Assembly (NCBI GenBank): GCA_001774945.1 | Contig: MFBL01000034.1 | Location: forward strand, 1-9,091 | Source of the DNA: Candidatus Curtissbacteria bacterium RIFCSPHIGHO2_12_FULL_41_17 | Lineage (GTDB): Bacteria; Patescibacteriota; Microgenomatia; Curtissbacterales; GWA2-41-24 | Direction of reading: 5' to 3' | DNA length: 9,091 bases | Shown: piece by piece, positions 1-4,364 of the stretch | How the letters are laid out: each line of letters opens with the position of its first letter | Numbering within the stretch: position 1 is the stretch's first letter | Translations under genes and position numbers: made by a program | Notes under the pieces: generated by a model | Seen by the model: the letters and a program-made list of their open reading frames with translations, nothing else | What the model was told of the DNA's origin: nothing | Databases searched by the model: none

Positions 1-719
1 ATCCCGCCTGTATTGGGTCCGAGATCGCCATCGTATACTGTTTTATGATCTTGAGCATGGCCGATAATTTTAAAATCAGTCCCGTTAACAATGGCAAAAG
101 ACGAAAATTCCTCGCCCTCAACGAATTCTTCTATTAAATAAGTTTTTCCGGCCTTGCCGAAATTTGCCATTTTTTTAATATTCATAATTGCTTCTTGATT
201 ATCTTCTGCAAAAAGTGCGCCTTTGCCGGCGGCAAGACCGGACGCCTTAATAAACCAAGATTCATTTGCCTGTGATTTTATAAGCGAAGCTTTTCTACGA
301 ATAAATTTGATCCCTTCCGCTTGGGATTTGTAAACTATAAATTGAGGTATGGGGATTAGGAATTTTTTCATAAAATTTCTGGCCCATGCCTTATCCCATT
401 CGATTTGACCGGCAGCTTGTGTCGGTCCAAGCACTTTTAATCCTGACTTTGTTAACTTATCTACAAGGCCTGCTGCTACCGCATCGTCTTGGGCAACATC
501 AACAAGATCAACCTTTTCTTTTTGGCAAATCAACTTAATTTTTTTAATGTCTGTAGTTTTAACTGATTGAAAAATCTTGACACGAATACCGTTATTTTCC
601 AGCATCAAGTCATTGCCAGGGATAGCGAAAACTTTTTTAATGTGTGGACTTTCGAGGTATTTTTGAACGAGGACATGACCACGGCCACCCCCATCGATTA
701 CCAAAACTGTTGCTTTCAT
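1..719 (-). CDS. purD: Phosphoribosylamine-glycine ligase (GAR synthetase), N-terminal part
   Basis: PurD joins glycine to 5-phosphoribosylamine using ATP, giving GAR, the second step of de novo purine synthesis in the cytosol. The ATG at 719-717 begins MKATVLVIDGGGRGHVL, matching the N-terminal nucleotide-fold motif of the family (usually GGGREHAL). The frame stays open to the left edge (239 codons seen). Recognisable blocks follow: GLKVLGPTQAAGQIEWDKAWARNFM entry segment in altered form (GPTQAA, then EWDKAWAR), the ATP-grasp motif KASGLAAGKGA, EEFVEGEEFS, and QDHKTVYDGDLGPNTGG at the edge. The usual GPE-PL motif is replaced by AQDDAVAAGLVD, so this is a divergent version. An AAGGAG sits at 749-744, about 24 nt before the ATG, which is too far for normal use; an in-frame ATT at 737 would be well spaced, but homology favours the ATG. 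purN lies 68 bp upstream in the same direction. The family call is secure; the missing C-terminal part is simply outside the window. Confidence 0.93.
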   Translation of the reverse strand, partial: MKATVLVIDGGGRGHVLVQKYLESPHIKKVFAIPGNDLMLENNGIRVKIFQSVKTTDIKKIKLICQKEKVDLVDVAQDDAVAAGLVDKLTKSGLKVLGPTQAAGQIEWDKAWARNFMKKFLIPIPQFIVYKSQAEGIKFIRRKASLIKSQANESWFIKASGLAAGKGALFAEDNQEAIMNIKKMANFGKAGKTYLIEEFVEGEEFSSFAIVNGTDFKIIGHAQDHKTVYDGDLGPNTGG

Positions 720-758
720 TTTAGGTGTCGGACTAATAACCTTCTCCTTTTTGTTAAG

Positions 759-783
759 GTTACACCTTGTTTAAAGGTGTAAC
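759..783 (-). repeat. Perfect 10-bp hairpin between purN and purD
   Basis: The arms GTTACACCTT (759-768) and AAGGTGTAAC (774-783) are exact inverse complements around a 5-nt loop. It fills much of the 68-bp gap between the purN stop and the purD start. No T-run follows on either strand, so it is not a standard intrinsic terminator. On the purD mRNA it would lie just upstream of the AAGGAG at 749-744, so it could affect RNA stability or translation. That role is inference. Confidence 0.6.
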
Positions 784-787
784 ATTG

Positions 788-1390
788 TTAGTGAAAACAG
801 AGTTTAGATAAAACTCTAACGTAGAGTTGGTTTTCTTTTTTCTTAAGTCTTATATAAAGAGTTTCAATAGTATCATTTGTGCGAACTTTCTCAAAACACC
901 TGCCAAGTACTGGACCGAAATCGAACTCTTTTGACAAAAAATGGACGGACGAACCTGCATAAGTTGAGCGGTGGTCAAGAAAATTTTTAACAGCTTTTTC
1001 GGTCAGTAACCCCCTATTCCACAAAGCATAAGTACCATCTGGATTTTTGACTTTACCCTTTAAGGAATCGGGAGCTAAACCTGGGTGAAGGTTGAGGATT
1101 CTATTTGGGTAGTTGTCAATTACTTCGTTTGTGATTATTTGTTTCCAGCCTGCCAGAGCAATGTAATCTGGGTGGTATTTTTTAAGAAGTTTTAAAAGTT
1201 GTTCTTTTTTTTGGCAGATGGATGTTTTAATGTGGTGTTGTCCTGCTCTTTTTAGACCATGTGCATCTTTAGAATCGGCAATCACTACGACTATCTTGCC
1301 CTTTATTTGTCCGGACTTGACAGCATCAATGATAGCCTGAAGGTTGGTCCCAGTTCCGACATTTGACACTAACACTGCGATGCGTTTCAT
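788..1390 (-). CDS. purN: Phosphoribosylglycinamide formyltransferase (GAR transformylase), variant with long loop
   Basis: PurN transfers a formyl group from 10-formyl-tetrahydrofolate to GAR, the third purine step and the one after PurD, encoded next door. The 200-residue product starts MKRIAVLVSNVGTGTNLQAI, the phosphate-binding start of the family (usually GNGSNLQA). The catalytic triad known from E. coli (Asn106, His108, Asp144) is visible as Asn100 and His102 in RILNLHPGLAPDS and Asp157 in EFDFGP. The spacing from His to Asp is 55 residues against 36 in E. coli. The extra length lies in a loop containing NPDGTYALWNRGLLTEKA, which suggests a distinct subfamily of formyltransferases. A longer reading frame begins at a TTG at 1429, but the ATG at 1390 fits the family start; neither has a Shine-Dalgarno sequence. 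Assignment to the formyltransferase fold is firm. GAR as the substrate is supported mainly by the neighbouring purD. Confidence 0.85.
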   Translation of the reverse strand: MKRIAVLVSNVGTGTNLQAIIDAVKSGQIKGKIVVVIADSKDAHGLKRAGQHHIKTSICQKKEQLLKLLKKYHPDYIALAGWKQIITNEVIDNYPNRILNLHPGLAPDSLKGKVKNPDGTYALWNRGLLTEKAVKNFLDHRSTYAGSSVHFLSKEFDFGPVLGRCFEKVRTNDTIETLYIRLKKKENQLYVRVLSKLCFH

Positions 1391-1458
1391 GGATGATAAA
1401 AATTTGTTAAGAAGAATATAGTTACTCAAATGCTCTTAGTCAACTGGAAAGTCTACTT

Positions 1459-1653
1459 TTAATCTTTGAGGTAAAGACCCAAAACTGCTAAAACACCTGC
1501 AACTAAAAAGAGCTGAGTCGGAGCAACAGAAGTGACATCATTCTGGGTAACTGCTTCGTATGATGCAAGCAAAATAACAACTACTGTGGCTGTAATTAAA
1601 ATTTGCGAAAGCGGATTACTTTTAACTCTTTTGAGAGTTGCTTTTTTAGCCAT
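1459..1653 (-). CDS. Small two-helix membrane protein of unknown function
   Basis: I do not recognise a family. The 64-residue product has a basic N-terminus (AKKATLKRVKS), a hydrophobic segment at about residues 16-34 (ILITATVVVILLASY), a short polar stretch (QNDVTSVAPTQ) and a second hydrophobic segment at about 44-62, ending LKD. By the positive-inside rule both ends would face the cytoplasm. The frame can be extended nine codons upstream to an ATG at 1680, but that extension (MYLDRSRTN) would sit inside the likely promoter, so the ATG at 1653 is preferred. No Shine-Dalgarno sequence precedes it. The gene is divergent from rnpB, and purN follows 68 bp downstream on the same strand. Its size and topology recall SecG-like or other small accessory membrane proteins, but no SecG signature is visible, so that is not claimed. 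That it is a real gene is likely but unproven. Confidence 0.65.
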   Translation of the reverse strand: MAKKATLKRVKSNPLSQILITATVVVILLASYEAVTQNDVTSVAPTQLFLVAGVLAVLGLYLKD

Positions 1654-1668
1654 ATTGGTTCTACTTCT

Positions 1669-1698
1669 ATCTAAGTACATTGGCTATGAACTTGTCAA
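1669..1698 (-). promoter_or_regulatory. Possible promoter of the small membrane protein gene
   Basis: A perfect -35 box TTGACA lies at 1698-1693 on the minus strand. The only -10 candidate at suitable spacing is weak: TTAGAT at 1674-1669, 18 bp away. Transcription would start near 1662, leaving about 10 nt of leader before the ATG at 1653, in keeping with the absence of a ribosome binding site. It lies back to back with the rnpB promoter. Confidence 0.3.
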
Positions 1699-1712
1699 CT
1701 CATGACTGTAAA

Positions 1713-1741
1713 TTGAGAAAATGTGCTATTTTTGGTAAAAT
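1713..1741 (+). promoter_or_regulatory. Promoter of rnpB
   Basis: TTGAGA at 1713-1718 (five of six matches to the -35 consensus) and TAAAAT at 1736-1741 (five of six matches to the -10 consensus) are separated by exactly 17 bp. The predicted start of transcription, around 1748, falls just before the P1 helix strand at 1751, where the RNase P RNA should begin. The agreement between promoter position and RNA 5' end supports both calls. Confidence 0.65.
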
Positions 1742-1748
1742 TAACTGC

Positions 1749-2258
1749 TCTTGGGAAGAAGAACGATCGCTACGTTCATGTAAACTGAACGTAGAGGAAA
1801 GTCCAGACAGCGGTAAGCAAGGGACGGAGTGTAAGCTCCGACTAGTAATAGCTGGTGTTCTTAGTACCGAAAGGAAAAAGAAACAAATCCTGAATTGACA
1901 GGATTTGAGAGCCACAGTGACGATTAGATCCTAAGTCTAACGGATACGGATCGAAATGAAACGGTTTCCTTCGTTCTGTAATTGCAGAACTTCGGAAGAC
2001 TAAAGGCAATCCCACCTGCTGCAACCCAGAAATTCGTCCATAGGACGACCAGCCTTTGGCTGGGAACCGTTCGCCAATCGGCGAAGACCACGCTTGCGGA
2101 ATGGTTCTAAATAGGGGCATCCTGTATAAACTCAGGACGCAGTGACCAAAACGTCACTAGCGAGACAGATGATCGTTAAACCCATTCGGCTAGCTTAGGG
2201 GGTTACCCTGAGTGAAATCGAAGGGTAAAACAGAATCTGGCTTACTCTCTTCCCAAAA
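1749..2258 (+). ncRNA. rnpB: RNase P RNA (catalytic subunit), enlarged form
   Basis: This RNA is the ribozyme that removes 5' leaders from pre-tRNAs. Conserved signatures appear in order: GAGGAAAGTCC (1794-1804), GCCACAG (1911-1917), ATGAAACGG (1956-1964), GCTGCAACCC (2019-2028), TAAATAGGGG (2108-2117), AGATGATCG (2167-2175) and ACAGAATCTGGCTTA (2230-2244). Long-range helices agree: P1 pairs TTGGGAAGA (1751-1759) with TCTTCCCAA (2248-2256); P2 pairs AACGATC (1762-1768) with GATCGTT (2171-2177). P4 pairs AAG-CCAGA (1799-1807, skipping U1802) with TCTGGCTT (2236-2243); the usual CCGGG/CCCGG core has changed on both sides, a compensatory change. Local hairpins include P3 (1770-1794), one with nine pairs at 1884-1907, P12 (1966-1997) and P18 (2141-2158). 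Length is about 510 nt against 377 in E. coli; the excess lies mainly at 2035-2107 and 2178-2235. A T-run at 2260-2266 follows the P1 strand and may mark termination. Type A-like architecture is inferred; exact ends are approximate. Confidence 0.93.
2206..2225 (+). repeat. Dispersed-repeat-like palindrome forming the P19 hairpin of rnpB
   Basis: The 20-mer begins CCCTGAG and ends TCGAAGGG. From memory it differs at only two positions from a palindromic 20-mer (CCCTGAGCGAAG followed by TCGAAGGG) that recurs in many bacterial genomes. Together with its flanks it pairs TACCCT with AGGGTA. It lies between the 3' strands of P2 and P4, where E. coli has about 10 nt and this RNA has 58 nt; the optional helix at this place is called P19. 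Origin as a repeat insertion is inference. Confidence 0.55.
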
Positions 2259-2272
2259 GTTTTTTTAAAAAA

Positions 2273-3304
2273 TCAATCTTCTTTAAGGTCGTCTTCCAAG
2301 ACCTGATCTTCTGTAAGTATTTCTTGAATTATTATTTTGGAAACAACAATAATTGGGACTGCTAAAAACGCGCCCCCAATACCTGCCAATTTTGCGCCAA
2401 TTAAAAGGGCAATTATAATAATAGGAGGCTGAAGTCCGACAACTTTGGACATTACCATCGGAACAATCAGATTATTTTCCAGCTGTTGAACTATTAAAAA
2501 TAAAGCAGCAACGGCCAGCCCCATGACAGGCGCGATTGTTAAACCTACCAAAACGGCTGGGATAGCAGAAACAATCGGACCAATTATTGGAACAATTTCA
2601 AGTATTCCCGCAACAAGCGCAAGAGGTACGGCGTAGGGTATTCCCAAAATTCGCAGTCCTATGTATATTAAAACTCCTACAATTACCGAAAGCGTTAACT
2701 GGCCCCTAACCCACTTACCTAAACCTTTTTCTACCTTGATAATTATCCCTGAAATTTTTTTCTCAGACTTTCCGGAAAACGGGGAAGAAATAAGTCTTAC
2801 AAATTTTTTCCACTCCAGAAGTAAATAAAAGGTGAAGACTAAAATTGTAAGAAGTAAAAATATACTTGAAAATATTGTTTTTGAAATTGCTATTAAATTT
2901 CCGGCAAAGCTTTGTAATTGCCTTGCAATTAGCTGAGAAAAATCTTCAACAGGTATCTGGTGAAAAACCAAAAAGTCGTTAATGGTTTCGATTATTTGCG
3001 GTAACCTAGATACAAGATCAGAAGTTTGGGATATTAAAGGTGGAACAATAATGCCAATAACCGTAGAAATAAAGGCAATTACAAGGATATAAACAAACAG
3101 AACTGAAAGTACTCTTGGTACGCCTTTTGAATTTAACCACTCTACTGGTTTTAAAAGTGCTGAGAGTAAAATAATCGAAAGAAATACAAGAATAATTATT
3201 TCGCGAATTTGAATAATGAACCAAAGACCGATTAAAAATAATGTCGAAAAAATTACTGTTTTGTAGGAAATCTCAACCCTAACTGGAGCTTTTTCTTCAG
3301 TCAT
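2273..3304 (-). CDS. AI-2E family (UPF0118) polytopic membrane protein
   Basis: The 343-residue product matches the AI-2E transporter family in length and layout. It has an N-terminal helix pair (TVIFSTLFLIGLWFIIQI, then IIILVFLSIILLSALLKP), a helix before a soluble segment rich in SRLPQIIETIND-type sequence, a central hairpin, and the C-terminal signature: GIPYAVPLALVAGILEIVP, IGPIVSAIPAVLVGLT, QQLENNLIVPMVMSKVV, GLQPP and GIGGAFLAVPI. Members include exporters of the signal AI-2 and sodium/proton antiporters, so substrate and direction cannot be read from sequence. The start is taken at the ATG 3304-3302 because MTEEKAPVRVEISYKT fits the family N-terminus. A TTG at 3352 has a GAGGAG at good distance and would add 16 residues (MRGHCLARRPADILKQ), but those are encoded by a palindromic repeat. 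It follows miaA by 88 bp and is tail-to-tail with rnpB. Confidence 0.9.
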   Translation of the reverse strand: MTEEKAPVRVEISYKTVIFSTLFLIGLWFIIQIREIIILVFLSIILLSALLKPVEWLNSKGVPRVLSVLFVYILVIAFISTVIGIIVPPLISQTSDLVSRLPQIIETINDFLVFHQIPVEDFSQLIARQLQSFAGNLIAISKTIFSSIFLLLTILVFTFYLLLEWKKFVRLISSPFSGKSEKKISGIIIKVEKGLGKWVRGQLTLSVIVGVLIYIGLRILGIPYAVPLALVAGILEIVPIIGPIVSAIPAVLVGLTIAPVMGLAVAALFLIVQQLENNLIVPMVMSKVVGLQPPIIIIALLIGAKLAGIGGAFLAVPIIVVSKIIIQEILTEDQVLEDDLKED

Positions 3305-3314
3305 TTGTTTGAGT

Positions 3315-3369
3315 ATATCAGCAGGTCGCCTTGCGAGGCAATGCCCTCGCAATGGCGCTCCTCTGATAT
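3315..3369. repeat. REP-like imperfect palindrome in the miaA/AI-2E gap
   Basis: The outer arms ATATCA (3315-3320) and TGATAT (3364-3369), AGG (3323-3325) with CCT (3360-3362), CGCC (3327-3330) with GGCG (3354-3357), and TTGCGAGG (3331-3338) with CCTCGCAA (3345-3352) form a long stem with small bulges. It is GC-rich in an AT-rich setting. The CATTGCGAGG motif resembles REP-type elements known from many bacteria. The minus-strand frame is open throughout, so it could be translated if the TTG at 3352 were used. It may also stabilise or attenuate the mRNA, which is inference. Confidence 0.65.
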
Positions 3370-3392
3370 TTGCTTGCGCAAAAAGCAGCAGG

Positions 3393-4364
3393 CTAAATCG
3401 TTTTTTCTATTTGCTCCTGCCAGTTTGACTTAGATATATCATACAGTTTAACCTGCCTGCTGGCAGGCAGGTTGTTTTTGAATTTGTGAAACCATGTTTT
3501 CTGGCGTCTGATAAAACTGTGAATATCCCCTTTTAGCCTTTCAACCATTTGATTATAGTCAATCTTATTTTTTAAATATCGGCTTACCCACCGATACTCA
3601 AGACCAAGATCATCAAGCCATTTGGGACTGACTTTATGATCCAACAAAGCTCTAACCTCTTCTATCATTCCATGCTCAAGACGAACATCCAACCAGTAAT
3701 CAGCTCTTTGGTAAAGAAAGTCATTGGGCGCTGTCAGGCCGATGAGCAGGTAGTGGATAGTGGGTAGTGGATAGTGGGTAGTCTCGGACTTTTGACTTTT
3801 GACTTCTGACTTTTGACTTAATAATGCTATTTCTATCGCTCTTATCAGTCGGCGGGGGTTAGCACGATCCGACTGATTCATTGATCGAGCGCGTGTCGGG
3901 TTAACTTCAAGAAGTTTTTGGTAAAGAGTAGATGTATCCAATTTTTCCAGCTTTCGGCGAAGTTGCCAATCAGGTTTGACACCGATTGACCCTATCCCTT
4001 CAATTAATGCCTTAATATAAAACCCTGTCCCTCCAACAACAATCGGTAGCTTTTTTGCTACGATGATACGTATCATCGTAGTCGAGGCGAATGTTAGAAA
4101 ATCGGCGGCAGTAAATTGTTCACCAACCTTAACAAGGTCGAAACCATAAACCTTGACATCGTCAACGATCCAGAATCCTTTGTGTTTTTCAACTTTTGAA
4201 TCGAAACTGACTTTACCAGTACCAATATCCAAACCCTTGTAAACTTGGCGGGAATCGGCGGAAATTATCTCTCCATTGAATTTTCTGGCAAGCTTTATGG
4301 CAAGATCAGTTTTACCGCTCGCCGTCGGACCATAAATTACTAACATTATATATTTGCCAGTCAT
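3393..4364 (-). CDS. miaA: tRNA dimethylallyltransferase, with repeat-derived insertions
   Basis: MiaA transfers a dimethylallyl group to N6 of adenosine 37 in tRNAs that read codons starting with U; MiaB then methylthiolates this base. Visible motifs: P-loop GPTASGKT (residues 12-19), ISADSRQVYKGLDIGTGK (34-51) with the Asp-Ser and Gln expected for substrate binding, FTAADF (84-89), VVGGTGFYIKAL (109-120), RANPRRLIRAIEI, and the C-terminal RRQKTWFHKF. Two ATGs are possible, 4364 and 4346 (MLVIYGPTASG). Neither has a well-spaced ribosome binding site; both overlap the preceding gene, by 53 or 35 nt, so translational coupling is likely. Residues about 183-205 (KSEVKSQKSETTHYPLPTIH) come from a tandem repeat inserted after RAIEIALLSQ, and residues 298-305 (NLPASRQV) from a palindrome. 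Both spots are variable in the family, so the enzyme could remain active. The family assignment is secure. Confidence 0.95.
   Translation of the reverse strand: MTGKYIMLVIYGPTASGKTDLAIKLARKFNGEIISADSRQVYKGLDIGTGKVSFDSKVEKHKGFWIVDDVKVYGFDLVKVGEQFTAADFLTFASTTMIRIIVAKKLPIVVGGTGFYIKALIEGIGSIGVKPDWQLRRKLEKLDTSTLYQKLLEVNPTRARSMNQSDRANPRRLIRAIEIALLSQKSEVKSQKSETTHYPLPTIHYLLIGLTAPNDFLYQRADYWLDVRLEHGMIEEVRALLDHKVSPKWLDDLGLEYRWVSRYLKNKIDYNQMVERLKGDIHSFIRRQKTWFHKFKNNLPASRQVKLYDISKSNWQEQIEKTI
3450..3473. repeat. GC-rich palindrome inside the miaA 3' end
   Basis: The arms AACCTGCCTGC (3450-3460) and GCAGGCAGGTT (3463-3473) are exact inverse complements around a 2-nt centre. They encode NLPASRQV (residues 298-305) in frame. 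The composition is far more GC-rich than the surrounding gene. The core CCTGCCTGC/GCAGGCAGG looks like a dispersed palindromic repeat, and its in-frame position recalls the Rickettsia palindromic elements that insert into genes. Mobility is inference. Confidence 0.7.
3751..3819. repeat. Composite minisatellite inside miaA (14-bp and 7-bp units)
   Basis: Two exact copies of TAGTGGATAGTGGG occupy 3751-3764 and 3765-3778, with a partial third copy (TAGT) to 3782. After a short link come four 7-bp units from 3790 to 3817: TTTTGAC, TTTTGAC, TTCTGAC, TTTTGAC. On the coding strand they read as a hydrophilic stretch with a seven-residue rhythm (SEVKSQKSE) followed by THYPLPTIHY. The block lies in a loop where other MiaA proteins vary, and the frame is kept. 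Confidence 0.85.
4058..4081. repeat. Perfect 24-bp palindrome within miaA
   Basis: The half-sites CTACGATGATAC (4058-4069) and GTATCATCGTAG (4070-4081) are exact inverse complements with no spacer. They encode residues about 95-103 (TTMIRIIVA). Aligned by eye with E. coli MiaA, the distance from ADF to LPI is the same, so this is not an obvious insertion. It could be a protein-binding site, a repeat that replaced sequence, or chance. Confidence 0.7.

Noticed and set aside
567..782. Plus-strand frame of 71 codons
   Set aside because: It is antisense to the clearly recognisable purD start and spans the purN-purD hairpin; no family resemblance or ribosome binding site.
1391..1429. Extended purN start at TTG 1429
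   Set aside because: The 13 extra residues do not fit the family, and the ATG at 1390 gives the canonical N-terminus.
1680..2120. Three open frames of 71-92 codons on both strands
   Set aside because: They lie within or across the RNase P RNA, whose conserved bases and helices explain the sequence.
1749..2258. tmRNA or a group II intron
   Set aside because: No tRNA-like ends, tag-peptide frame or intron domain V; the P1, P2 and P4 pairings and conserved regions are those of RNase P RNA.
2259..2272. Full intrinsic terminator for rnpB
   Set aside because: A T-run is present, but no separate GC-rich hairpin lies just before it; only the long-range P1 strand does, so it is noted in the rnpB entry only.
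3751..3819. CRISPR-like array
   Set aside because: Units are 7 and 14 bp, directly adjacent with no spacers, and lie inside a coding gene.
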